From Pseudomonas parasichuanensis (GTDB lineage Bacteria; Pseudomonadota; Gammaproteobacteria; Pseudomonadales; Pseudomonadaceae), in the NCBI RefSeq assembly GCF_021601385.1, contig NZ_BQHO01000025.1:33425-97424 (forward strand): a stretch of 64,000 nt of DNA, written 5' to 3'. This document shows positions 25,427 to 33,438 of the stretch, one piece after another; position 1 is the first letter of the stretch; each line of letters opens with the position of its first letter. Below the pieces are notes generated by a model. It was not told where the DNA came from, did not search any database, and saw only the letters and a program-made list of their open reading frames with translations. Made by a program: the position numbers and the translations under genes.

Positions 25427-26125
25427 ATGCCTGATACCAAAGCCCGCACCCAAGCTGCCCCTCCAAGCGACTGCGAAATCGCACCGGAACCCGTTGCCCG
25501 CAGAGGCAGGCCTGTCGGCGACCGCGACGCAAAACGGGCGGAACTGCTGGCAGCGGCGATCGCGGTCATCGCGGCGGATGGCTACGTCGGCGCCTCCATG
25601 CGCAAGGTGGCCAAGCAGGCGGGGTGCACCACGGGAGCGGTAACCTATTACTTCGCCAACAAGGAAGAAATGATCGGCGAAGTTGCGCAGAACCTGTTCG
25701 ACCAGGTCGACCAACTGCTGGAGACCAACCAGGCCCAGATCGACATCGCCTCCCTGCTGCGTCAGTGGCTGCAGTGGGTCAGTTCCGACGAGTCAACCAT
25801 CTGGCTGTCCTGGCTGCAATTGCTTGCCCACGCCCGGCATGAGCCGGTATTCGCCGACATCATCCGGCAACGCTACGCGCGGTTCCGCCAGGTATTCACC
25901 ACCGTGATCGAAACCGGCCAGGCCCAGGGCAAGATCCGCCACGACATCGCTGCCGAGATGCTCGCCGACCAGATCAGCACCATCTGCGATGGCTGGCTGA
26001 TGATGTTGCCCATCGAACCGGAGCGCTTCAGCGCCGAGCGTGGCCAGGCGCTACTGGATGCCCTGATCCTGCTGATATCCCCGCCCAAGGCCGCAAAGGC
26101 CGCCGTCAAGGCCAAAGCCCGCTAA
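25427..26125 (+). CDS. TetR-family regulator, candidate controller of the ATAAC-N4-GTTRY regulon
   Basis: A 232-aa protein. After a Pro/Ala-rich lead of about 30 residues, the helix-turn-helix covers AAAIAVIAADGYVGASMRKVAKQAGCTTGAVTYYFANKEEMI. The C-terminal domain resembles BetI-type ligand domains (EVAQNLFDQVDQLLET onward). It is central among the five ATAAC-N4-GTTRY sites and is the only regulator in the 23-35 kb segment, so it is the natural candidate repressor. A half-site (GCTCGTTGC, 25355-25363) lies before the gene, which may indicate weak self-control. Confidence 0.88.
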   Translation: MPDTKARTQAAPPSDCEIAPEPVARRGRPVGDRDAKRAELLAAAIAVIAADGYVGASMRKVAKQAGCTTGAVTYYFANKEEMIGEVAQNLFDQVDQLLETNQAQIDIASLLRQWLQWVSSDESTIWLSWLQLLAHARHEPVFADIIRQRYARFRQVFTTVIETGQAQGKIRHDIAAEMLADQISTICDGWLMMLPIEPERFSAERGQALLDALILLISPPKAAKAAVKAKAR

Positions 26126-26153
26126 GCCACCCGCCGCCAACAGCGGTTTCAAT

Positions 26154-26182
26154 GGCAGGGCAGGCCCTGGGCCTGCTCTGCC
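26154..26182. terminator. Bidirectional hairpin between converging genes
   Basis: GGCAGGGCAGGCC-CTG-GGCCTGCTCTGCC forms a 13-bp stem with one G-T pair between the TetR gene and the small periplasmic protein gene, which converge. There is no long T-run. Confidence 0.5.
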
Positions 26183-26195
26183 AGCGCACACCTCG

Positions 26196-26465
26196 CTATT
26201 TCGAGGCGGTCTTGTACAGGCTCAGTGCCCTGCTGGCCGCGCTCAGGCAGGCTTTGCCATCACCCTTGGCCTTGGCCGCCTTGGCTTGCTCGACCAAACG
26301 TCGAATATCCGTAGCCAGGCCACCCTGCACTGCAACCCCTTCGCTGCGTTCGATGGATTCGAGCTGAGCAAGCTTGGCATCGCAAGCGTCTACCGGCGCA
26401 GCTTGCGCCAGCTGCAACGGCAGGCTGATGACGCAAGCGATGGTCAGTGTCTTGAGCATGTTCAT
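26196..26465 (-). CDS. Small periplasmic protein of unknown function
   Basis: An 89-aa protein with a clear signal peptide (MNMLKTLTIACVISLPLQLAQA) and a helical mature part carrying two cysteines (VDACDAKLAQ and GKACLSAASRA) that could form a disulfide. I do not recognise the family. The ATG follows GGGGAG. Operator site C lies 32 bp upstream, so it belongs to the same regulon and is divergent from the amine oxidase gene. It may be an accessory or substrate-handling protein in the periplasm. Confidence 0.75.
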   Translation of the reverse strand: MNMLKTLTIACVISLPLQLAQAAPVDACDAKLAQLESIERSEGVAVQGGLATDIRRLVEQAKAAKAKGDGKACLSAASRALSLYKTASK

Positions 26466-26496
26466 CGGTATCTCCCCGGTCTTTCGCAGATTAAAC

Positions 26497-26510
26497 ATAA
26501 CTACTGTTGC
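26497..26510. promoter_or_regulatory. Operator site C, ATAAC-TACT-GTTGC
   Basis: A member of the ATAAC-N4-GTTRY set, 32 bp upstream of the small periplasmic protein gene (minus strand). With site D, 86 bp away, it brackets the divergent promoter region. Confidence 0.65.
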
Positions 26511-26595
26511 GTTTTAGACTAACCGGCCTCTCCCTTCATCGCAAGCGCTTGCGTGGGGTATTCCCTTTGCCTCACAGGCGCAGTAGGCTATTTAC

Positions 26596-26609
26596 ATAAC
26601 TGCGGTTAT
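26596..26609. promoter_or_regulatory. Operator site D, ATAAC-TGCG-GTTAT
   Basis: A perfect 5-4-5 dyad 34 bp before the amine oxidase start and next to an AT-rich TAAATATAAA stretch that may be the -10 region. Confidence 0.65.
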
Positions 26610-26642
26610 CTAAATATAAAAACAGCGTTGACCGAGGCGAAG

Positions 26643-28130
26643 ATGGAGCAGGAAAACTCAGAGCTGTCATTGTCTGCGCGCCAACGGCGCTTGCTGGTGC
26701 AAGCACTGGGCAGTGCAGCCTTGATCGGGGGCACGGCCCTCAGCGGACGGGCGATGGCGCAAGCCTTGCTGACCGACGATCAGCACGTGCTGGACGTGGT
26801 GATCATTGGCGCAGGGTTGGCTGGCCTGACGGCGGCCCGCGACCTGCAGCGGGCCGGGTGTACGTCGTACGCCGTGCTGGAAGCGCGGGATCGCGTGGGC
26901 GGTCGCACCTACAACCACCCCCTTGGCAACGGTGTGATCTCCGAGGCCGGTGGCGAATGGATCGGCCCCGGACAGACCGCCATCTTCGACCTGGCGCGCG
27001 AGCTCGACGTGCAGACCTTCCCCACCTACTACCAGGGCCGCAATGTCTACCTGGTCGGGGATGCCCGCTACGAGGAAGACCTGAGCAACGGCCAGGGCGG
27101 CAACCACGCGGTCACCGAAAAGCTCAACCAGATGGCGCGCCAGGTCCCCAGCAAAGAGCCCTGGACCGCTGCGGATGCGCAAGCGATCGACAAACTGTCT
27201 GTGGGTGAGTGGCTGGCGACTCAAAACTTGGACAATGCCGGCCGGCTGACCTTCGACACCTCCATCGGCCTGACCACCGGCACGCCGCCATCCAGCCTTG
27301 CGCTGCTGCACTACCTCTCGCTGATCAACTCCGCCGATTGCAGCATGGAAAAGCTCGAGGGCTTCAAAGGCGGCGCCCAGGAAACCCGTTTCGTCGGCGG
27401 CTCGCAACTGCTCTGCACGCGCATGGCCCAGGCGCTGGGTGATCGGCTGAAGCTCTCCAGCCCGGTGCGCAAGATCGTCGGCTGGGACAAGGACATCGTC
27501 GAGGTCCATACCGACCAGGGCATCCTGCGCACCCGCCAGGTAATCGCCGCTTTGCACCCTGCGTTGTGCAACCAGATCGTCTTCGACCCGCCATTGCCCG
27601 AGGGGCGTGCGCAGTTGCAGCGGCTTTGGCCGTCCCTCGCGCCCATGCGCAAGACCGTGCATGTCTACGAGCGGCCCTTCTGGCGGGACAAAGGGCTCAA
27701 TGGCCAGGTGATCCAGGCCGATGGCCCGTTGATTCTCTCTTGTGACAACTCACCGCCCGATGGCAGTGTCGGCATCCTGATGGGGTTCGTGCGCAGCGCG
27801 CAGCTCACCGATGACCCTGCCAAGGCCGAGCGTATTCTCGCGCAGGTCTATGCACGGGCATTGGGCGAGCAAGCCCTGCAGGTCAAGCAGTTCCACGATC
27901 ACGACTGGGCCAAGGTCGACCCTTGGACCCTGACCTGCGTAGGCTCGATCCCGCCCGGTTTTCTGACCCGCTGGGGGCCATACCTGAAACCTGCCGTCGG
28001 CCGCCTGATCTGGTCGGGCACCGAGACCTCGGACCTGTGGACCAGCAGCATGGATGGCGCCGTACGCTCCGGCCACCGCGCGGCCCTTGAAGCCCTGCAG
28101 GCGCTCACCAGCACCCGGAGGCAGGCATGA
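26643..28130 (+). CDS. Exported flavin-containing amine oxidase/dehydrogenase
   Basis: A 495-aa FAD enzyme of the monoamine oxidase/NicA2 type. A Tat-like signal (RQRRLLVQALGSAALIGG, cleavage near AMAQA) precedes the FAD loop VVIIGAGLAGLTAARDL (about 52-68) and GGRTY. The C-terminal SGTETSDLWTSSMDGAVRSG closes the flavin site. The twin arginine lacks a classic consensus. The start is the ATG with GAGGCGA upstream; a longer frame reads through the promoter. It overlaps the diheme cytochrome gene by 4 bp (ATGA), which suggests a dehydrogenase that passes electrons to cytochrome c, as nicotine oxidoreductase NicA2 does with CycN, rather than to oxygen (inference). The product would be an imine, fitting the RidA of this regulon. 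Confidence 0.87.
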   Translation: MEQENSELSLSARQRRLLVQALGSAALIGGTALSGRAMAQALLTDDQHVLDVVIIGAGLAGLTAARDLQRAGCTSYAVLEARDRVGGRTYNHPLGNGVISEAGGEWIGPGQTAIFDLARELDVQTFPTYYQGRNVYLVGDARYEEDLSNGQGGNHAVTEKLNQMARQVPSKEPWTAADAQAIDKLSVGEWLATQNLDNAGRLTFDTSIGLTTGTPPSSLALLHYLSLINSADCSMEKLEGFKGGAQETRFVGGSQLLCTRMAQALGDRLKLSSPVRKIVGWDKDIVEVHTDQGILRTRQVIAALHPALCNQIVFDPPLPEGRAQLQRLWPSLAPMRKTVHVYERPFWRDKGLNGQVIQADGPLILSCDNSPPDGSVGILMGFVRSAQLTDDPAKAERILAQVYARALGEQALQVKQFHDHDWAKVDPWTLTCVGSIPPGFLTRWGPYLKPAVGRLIWSGTETSDLWTSSMDGAVRSGHRAALEALQALTSTRRQA

Positions 28131-28795
28131 ACAAGCGCACATGGCTTTACGCTGCCGCTGTCGTCACCGCAGGCGTGCTGGGCGCTGCCGCCCTTTATGG
28201 GCCAGAACTGCTGGCGGGCTACAGATTCATGGATGCCCTTGACCGCCACTACGCCAGCTACGAAGCCAACGGCGGTGCCTGGCCACAACCCCAGGACGCC
28301 TGCACGCTGTGCCACGGGGTCCGTGGGCAGCCGGCAAATGCCCAGTACCCGGCGCTGGCAGGGCAGCCGGTGGCGTATCTGCAGGCGCAGCTACATGCCT
28401 TCGCCCAAGGCCAGCGGCACAGCCCGCAAATGCAGCCGCTGGCGGCAAGCTTGAGCGATGAGCGCATCAAGGCCCTGGCTGAGTATTTCGCGCGCCAGGC
28501 CCCGCACATCACCGACGCACCCGAACCCGACGATGCCTTGCGGGCCCGTGGCCAGGCCAGTGTGACGGCGCGCGGCTGCGTCGCCTGCCACGGCGCGCAG
28601 CTGTCCGGCAGCCCAGTAGGGCCGCGTCTGGCGGGCCAGGGCCAGGCCTACCTGCTGGAGCAGCTAGTCGCCTTCAAGCAGGGCCTGCGCACCGACCCCA
28701 GTGGTGCCATGAACGCCACCGCCAGCCTGCTTGAGCAGGATGAGCTGCAAGCCCTGGCCCACTACATCGCAGGGCTCACGCCGGCCGCCCCATAA
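28127..28795 (+). CDS. Membrane-anchored diheme cytochrome c (c4-like)
   Basis: A 222-aa protein with an N-terminal hydrophobic anchor (WLYAAAVVTAGVLGAAALYG) and two CxxCH heme motifs, CTLCH near residue 61 and CVACH near 149, each followed by a similar domain (YPALAGQPVAYLQAQL and GPRLAGQGQAYLLEQL). Two tandem c-type domains of this pattern are typical of cytochrome c4. Translational coupling to the amine oxidase gene marks it as that enzyme's probable electron acceptor, feeding the respiratory chain. Confidence 0.9.
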   Translation: MNKRTWLYAAAVVTAGVLGAAALYGPELLAGYRFMDALDRHYASYEANGGAWPQPQDACTLCHGVRGQPANAQYPALAGQPVAYLQAQLHAFAQGQRHSPQMQPLAASLSDERIKALAEYFARQAPHITDAPEPDDALRARGQASVTARGCVACHGAQLSGSPVGPRLAGQGQAYLLEQLVAFKQGLRTDPSGAMNATASLLEQDELQALAHYIAGLTPAAP

Positions 28796-28840
28796 GCGGC
28801 GCACGCCCTCCAGCGAACGGCGCAAACCGCCAGCAGCACT

Positions 28841-28888
28841 GCCGATGAAACCATCGGCAGCCGGCGGCGGCCGCCCGTTTTTCGGGCG
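28841..28888 (+). terminator. Two tandem hairpins after the cytochrome gene
   Basis: GCCGATG-AAAC-CATCGGC (28841-28858) is followed by CGCCCG-TTTTT-CGGGCG (28872-28888). Either can end the amine oxidase-cytochrome transcript before operator site E. Confidence 0.6.
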
Positions 28889-28902
28889 ATGAAATATTAT
28901 GC

Positions 28903-28916
28903 ATAACACATGTTGC
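28903..28916. promoter_or_regulatory. Operator site E, ATAAC-ACAT-GTTGC
   Basis: The fifth ATAAC-N4-GTTRY site, 58 bp upstream of the small frame at 28974 and the BVMO operon. The right half again extends as GTTGCGC. Confidence 0.65.
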
Positions 28917-28973
28917 GCTAATCATTGCGGCGATTTACAGTCCTGTGGAACAACAATTACAGGAGCTCATCAC

Positions 28974-29240
28974 ATGACAGACTCCAAGCCGTCCCTGATG
29001 CACGACCACGCCGGCAGCCTCGCGCCCGGCGTCTGGTTGCAGGCCACACCCAGCCGACACCTCCCGCGTGCCCGCTTTTCTCCAAAGCAAGGCCCGCATG
29101 ATTCGAGCAGAGGCGGGACATCTCCCCGAGCTGCTCAGCCCGCAGCAACGACGTTGATCTGCCGACAGCCCCAGTCGCTGCGCACAAGCCCCTCTCAATC
29201 AACTGCCCGGCCTGATCACACAGGCGCGGAGACCTCATGA
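28974..29240 (+). CDS. Possible small or degraded gene ahead of the BVMO gene
   Basis: An ATG with a perfect AGGAG 8 nt upstream opens an 88-codon frame that ends in an ATGA overlap with the BVMO start. After the first 30 residues (MTDSKPSLMHDHAGSL...) the product becomes Ser/Thr/Arg/Pro-rich and unlike a folded protein, while another frame reads as a better protein (VPAFLQSKARMIRAEAGHLPELL) before stopping. This may be a small leader gene coupled to the BVMO, or a frameshifted remnant. I assign no function. Confidence 0.35.
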   Translation: MTDSKPSLMHDHAGSLAPGVWLQATPSRHLPRARFSPKQGPHDSSRGGTSPRAAQPAATTLICRQPQSLRTSPSQSTARPDHTGAETS

Positions 29241-30736
29241 GCAACCAACATTTCGATACCTTGATCATCGGTGCAGGGCTGTCCGGCATCGGCACCGCCT
29301 GCCAGCTGGCGCAGGAGTTCCCGGAGCGCAGCCTGGCGATCCTGGAGCGTCGCGCCTGCATGGGAGGAACCTGGGACCTGTTCCGTTACCCGGGCATTCG
29401 CTCCGACTCGGACATGCTCAGCTATGGCTACAAGTTCCGCCTGTGGGACAGCGCCAAGGTGCTGGCCGATGGCGCATCGATCCGGCGCTATATCCAGGAC
29501 ACGGCACAGCAGCATGGCCTGAGCAAGAAGGTCCATTACGGGCTGAAGATCACCAGTGCCAACTGGTCCAGCCAGCAGCGCCTGTGGCAGGTGAGCGCCC
29601 TGCACGAAGCCTCTGGCAGCGTGCGCCACTACACCTGCAAGTTCCTGCTGTGCTGCACCGGCTACTACAACCACGACGACGGTTTCCTGCCCAGCTTCCC
29701 GGGCGAAGAGGCATTCAAAGGGGTTCGGGTTCATCCGCAGCACTGGCCCGAAGACCTGGACTACACCGGCAAGAACGTCGTCGTGATCGGCAGCGGTGCC
29801 ACCGCGGCCACGCTGATCCCGGCCATGGCCGACAAGACCCGCCACATCACCATGCTGCAGCGCTCGCCCTCGTACATCTACTCGCTGCCATCGACCGACA
29901 AGCTCACCGCCGCACTGTCGCGCATCATGCCGGCACGCTGGGCGCTGGGCCTGGCACGCAAGCGCAATATCGTGCTGTACCGCGCCGCCTACATCGCCTG
30001 CCGGCAATGGCCGCGGCTGACGCGCCGGATCATCCTCGCCCACGTGCGCCGCCAGGTGGGCCCCGATGCCGACATGCGCCACTTCACGCCCCACTACATG
30101 CCGTGGGACGAGCGCCTGTGCGCGGTGCCGGATGGCGACCTGTTCAAGGCCATTCGCAGCGGCCAGGCCTCGGTCGAGACCGATCACATCGAGCGCTTCA
30201 CCGAAAACGGCATCCAGCTGAAGTCCGGCAAGCACTTGCCCGCCGACATCATCATCGCTGCCACCGGCCTCAGGCTGCAGGTACTCGGCGGCATGACCGT
30301 CTCGGTGGACGGCACCCCCTACCCGGTGGGCGAGCAGATGACCTACAAGGGCGTGCTGCTGGAAAACCTGCCCAACATGGCGTGGATCTTCGGCTACACC
30401 AACGTCTCCTGGACCCTCAAGGTCGGCCTGGCCGCCAGCTACCTGTGCCGGCTGATGCGCTACATGCAGCGCAACCAGTTCGATGTCGTGACCCCCTACG
30501 ACAACGCCAACAACGCGCTGGCAGACGGGATCATGAACTCGATGAAGTCCGGCTATATCCAGCGCGACCAGCAGTTCCTCCCGCGCCAGGGCAAGTCCTA
30601 TCCATGGTTCGTCTTCATGCATTACGGCCGCGACAAGAAAATGCTGCTCAAGGACCCCATCGAAGATGACCGCCTGGCCTTCCAGCGCAGTGCGCACAAC
30701 GCCTATGACTCCCGGCCCACTCGCGTAACCGGTTGA
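29237..30736 (+). CDS. Flavin-binding monooxygenase, EthA-like Baeyer-Villiger type
   Basis: A 499-aa class B monooxygenase. The FAD loop GAGLSG is at residues 12-17, the Baeyer-Villiger fingerprint FKGVRVHPQHWP at 160-171, and the NADPH loop GSGATA at 185-190. The order and spacing fit EthA/type I BVMO enzymes, which insert oxygen next to a ketone to form an ester. GGAG lies 6 nt before the ATG. It is the first enzyme of a four-gene run (BVMO, acyl-CoA ligase, esterase, GMC dehydrogenase), which is a logical order: ketone to ester, ester to acid plus alcohol, then oxidation and CoA activation. Confidence 0.9.
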   Translation: MSNQHFDTLIIGAGLSGIGTACQLAQEFPERSLAILERRACMGGTWDLFRYPGIRSDSDMLSYGYKFRLWDSAKVLADGASIRRYIQDTAQQHGLSKKVHYGLKITSANWSSQQRLWQVSALHEASGSVRHYTCKFLLCCTGYYNHDDGFLPSFPGEEAFKGVRVHPQHWPEDLDYTGKNVVVIGSGATAATLIPAMADKTRHITMLQRSPSYIYSLPSTDKLTAALSRIMPARWALGLARKRNIVLYRAAYIACRQWPRLTRRIILAHVRRQVGPDADMRHFTPHYMPWDERLCAVPDGDLFKAIRSGQASVETDHIERFTENGIQLKSGKHLPADIIIAATGLRLQVLGGMTVSVDGTPYPVGEQMTYKGVLLENLPNMAWIFGYTNVSWTLKVGLAASYLCRLMRYMQRNQFDVVTPYDNANNALADGIMNSMKSGYIQRDQQFLPRQGKSYPWFVFMHYGRDKKMLLKDPIEDDRLAFQRSAHNAYDSRPTRVTG

Positions 30737-30749
30737 GCACGACACGCCT

Positions 30750-30767
30750 CCCGGCCTTTTGGCCGGG
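30750..30767 (+). other. Intercistronic hairpin between BVMO and acyl-CoA ligase genes
   Basis: CCCGGCC-TTTT-GGCCGGG forms a perfect 7-bp stem 13 nt after the BVMO stop. With no T-run, it may be a processing or partial termination point inside the operon. Confidence 0.5.
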
Positions 30768-30793
30768 CATGACAACAAGAAAGGTAGAGCCCC

Positions 30794-32437
30794 ATGCAAG
30801 GCCAAATGATGACGCTGCCGCTGACCATCCCTTCACTGCTCGAGCACGCCGAGCGCTATCACGGCGACACCGAGATAGTCTCCTGCACCCTTGAAGGCCC
30901 CGTTCATTGCTACACCTATGCCGACGCCCACCAGCGCGCCAGGCAGGCTGCCAACGCCCTGACCCGGCTCGGTGCCAGGCCAGGCATGCGCGTAGGCACC
31001 CTGGCCTGGAACGGCTTCCGGCATTTCGAGCTGTACTACGCGATCTCGGGTACCGGCGCGATCATGCATACCGTCAACCCCCGCCTGTTCCCCGAACAGA
31101 TCAGCTGGATCGTCCGGGACGCCGAGGACGAAGTGGTGTGCTTCGACCTGAGTTTCGCAGCGTTGGTGCAGACCATTGCCAAGGATTGCCCGAGCGTGAA
31201 GCACTGGGTGGCGATGACGGATCGGGCGCACATGCCGGCCATCAACATCGCCAACCTGCTGTGTTACGAGGACCTGCTGACCGCCGAGTCGGCACAGTTC
31301 GCCTGGCCGCAGCTGGATGAGCACTCAGCGGCGACGCTGTGCTACACCTCCGGCACCACCGGCAACCCCAAGGGCGTGCTCTACTCCCACCGCGCCACCT
31401 TGTTGCATGCGTTTTCCAGCTCGCTGCCCGACGCACTGGCGCTGTCTGGCCGCGATGTGGTGGCCCCGGTGGTGCCGATGTTCCACGTCAACGCCTGGGG
31501 CTTGCCGTACTCGGCGCCGCTGGTGGGCGCCAAGCTGGTGTTGCCTGGCGCCAACCTGGACGGCGAAAGCATCTTCAAGCTGTTCGAGCGCGAAGGCGTG
31601 ACCTTCTCTGCCGGTGTGCCGACCGTGTGGCTGAGCCTGCAACAGTACCTGCGCCAGCACAGCGCCCGCCTCCCCGCCCTGCAGCGCATGGTCGTCGGTG
31701 GCGCGGCGTGCCCGCCGGCATTGATGCGCAGCTTTGAGCAGGAGTTCGGCATTCGCCTGCAGCACGCCTGGGGCATGACGGAGTTGTCGCCCACCGGGAC
31801 CGTCAACACGCTGAAGGCATCGCACCTGGCGCTGGATGAAGAGGCCCGCTTTGCCATCGCGGTCAAGCAGGGCCGTCCGCCCTTCGGCGTCGACCTGAAG
31901 ACAGTGGACGACGACGGCAACGAGCTGCCCCGCGATGGCAAGACCGCGGGCGCCCTGATGGTGCGTGGGCACTGGGTCATCGAGCAGTATTTCGGTCTCG
32001 ACCAGAGCCCGCTGGTGGACGGTTGGTTCCCCACCGGTGACGTGGCCACCCTCGATGCCGATGGTTTCATGCAGATCACCGACCGGGCCAAGGACGTGAT
32101 CAAGTCGGGCGGCGAGTGGATCAGTTCCATCGACCTGGAAAACATCGCCATGGGCCATCCGGCAGTCGCCGAAGCGGCGGCGCTGGGTATCGCCCACCCC
32201 AAGTGGGACGAGCGCCCGTTGCTGGTGGTGGTGCTCAAGCCCGGCCAGGCCGCCAGCCGCGACGCCGTGCTGGCGCTGTACCCCGGCAAGGTAGCGCGGT
32301 TCTGCATCCCCGACGATGTGGTGTTCATCGAAGCCTTGCCGCACACCGCCACCGGCAAGGTCAGCAAGGTGCTGTTGCGCGAGCAATTGCGCGACTACCG
32401 CTGGCCTGCCCAAAACCGGCCCGAGGTGACGTCATGA
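30794..32437 (+). CDS. Medium/long-chain acyl-CoA synthetase (AlkK-like AMP-forming ligase)
   Basis: A 547-aa adenylate-forming enzyme. The P-loop is LCYTSGTTGNPKGVLYSHR near residue 180, then GMTELSP, the aspartate of GWFPTGDVATLDADGF, the hinge KSGGEWISSIDLEN and the C-terminal lysine motif HTATGKVSK. It activates a carboxylic acid as its CoA thioester for beta-oxidation. AlkK of alkane clusters is the nearest named type I recognise. The ATG at MQGQMMTLP is used; an ATG four codons in is also possible. It overlaps the esterase gene by 4 bp. Confidence 0.9.
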   Translation: MQGQMMTLPLTIPSLLEHAERYHGDTEIVSCTLEGPVHCYTYADAHQRARQAANALTRLGARPGMRVGTLAWNGFRHFELYYAISGTGAIMHTVNPRLFPEQISWIVRDAEDEVVCFDLSFAALVQTIAKDCPSVKHWVAMTDRAHMPAINIANLLCYEDLLTAESAQFAWPQLDEHSAATLCYTSGTTGNPKGVLYSHRATLLHAFSSSLPDALALSGRDVVAPVVPMFHVNAWGLPYSAPLVGAKLVLPGANLDGESIFKLFEREGVTFSAGVPTVWLSLQQYLRQHSARLPALQRMVVGGAACPPALMRSFEQEFGIRLQHAWGMTELSPTGTVNTLKASHLALDEEARFAIAVKQGRPPFGVDLKTVDDDGNELPRDGKTAGALMVRGHWVIEQYFGLDQSPLVDGWFPTGDVATLDADGFMQITDRAKDVIKSGGEWISSIDLENIAMGHPAVAEAAALGIAHPKWDERPLLVVVLKPGQAASRDAVLALYPGKVARFCIPDDVVFIEALPHTATGKVSKVLLREQLRDYRWPAQNRPEVTS

Positions 32438-33384
32438 ATGCACAGCCCTATACCCGCGAAATCGACCCGTCCGAGGGGCGCTGGAAAAGCAGGCTGGTCA
32501 ATAGCCTGCTGCGCCTGCTGGTGAAGTCGGGGCACGGCCTGAACATCGATATCGGCAAACTGCGCAAGCAGTTCGGCAGGCTCGACGGCCAGGCGCCAAA
32601 AGCCCTGCCCAAGGATGTTCAACGTATCGAGGTGAACTGCAACGGGGTGCCTGCCCAGTGGCTGGCACCTGCCGATTGCCGCCCCGAACGGGTGCTGCTG
32701 TACATCCATGGCGGCGCCTTCGTCGCCTATACCCCCGAGGTCTACGCCGCGATGGTGGCCGGCTGGTGCCGGCCGCTCAAGGCGCGGGCGCTGATGGTGG
32801 ATTACCGCCTGGCGCCCGAGCACCCTTTCCCCGCCGCACTCGATGAGGCGCTGCAGACCTACGGCTGGCTGCTGGAACAAGGCCACAAGGCCGAAAACAT
32901 CGTGATCGCCGGCGACTCGGCAGGCGGCAACCTGGTGCTTGCGCTCCTGCAACGCCTGCGCGACGACCGTCAGCCATTGCCCAGCTGTGCCGTGCTGCTG
33001 TCGCCGTTCCTGGACTTCACCCTCAGTGGCGCGAGCGCGCTGGGCAACGCGCGTCACGACCCGATCTTCACCCTGGCCTTCGCCATCGGCATCCGCGGTT
33101 TCTACGCGCCCGCCGAGTTGCATGGGCAACCGGCGGTGTCGCCACTGTTCGGCCGCTTCGACGGCCTGCCGCCGCTGCTGTTCCAGGTCGGCAGTACCGA
33201 GATGCTGCTGGACGACTCGGTGCGCGCCGCCGCCAAGGCTTCGGCGGCCGGCGTGCCGGTGCACCTGGAGATCTGGAAGCGCCTGCCCCATGTGTTCCAG
33301 ATGATCGCCGCGCTGCCACAGGCCCTGGCGGCGCAAAGGCACATCGTCAGCTTCGTCAATCGATACACGGCCTGGGATGGCTGA
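32434..33384 (+). CDS. Alpha/beta-hydrolase, hormone-sensitive-lipase-type esterase
   Basis: A 316-aa hydrolase. The oxyanion-hole motif HGGAFVAY (about 90) and the nucleophile elbow GDSAGGN (about 162) define the HSL family; the catalytic aspartate is in the STEMLLDDS region and the histidine in KRLPHVFQM. It should cleave esters made by the BVMO. The start is coupled to the ligase stop (ATGA). A basic N-terminal helix (SRLVNSLLRLLVKSG) could help it sit at the membrane. Confidence 0.9.
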   Translation: MNAQPYTREIDPSEGRWKSRLVNSLLRLLVKSGHGLNIDIGKLRKQFGRLDGQAPKALPKDVQRIEVNCNGVPAQWLAPADCRPERVLLYIHGGAFVAYTPEVYAAMVAGWCRPLKARALMVDYRLAPEHPFPAALDEALQTYGWLLEQGHKAENIVIAGDSAGGNLVLALLQRLRDDRQPLPSCAVLLSPFLDFTLSGASALGNARHDPIFTLAFAIGIRGFYAPAELHGQPAVSPLFGRFDGLPPLLFQVGSTEMLLDDSVRAAAKASAAGVPVHLEIWKRLPHVFQMIAALPQALAAQRHIVSFVNRYTAWDG

Positions 33385-33438
33385 CCGGTCCCGCTGTTCA
33401 AGCCCTCCCCCTTCATTGCCCCTTTAGAGAACAACAAC

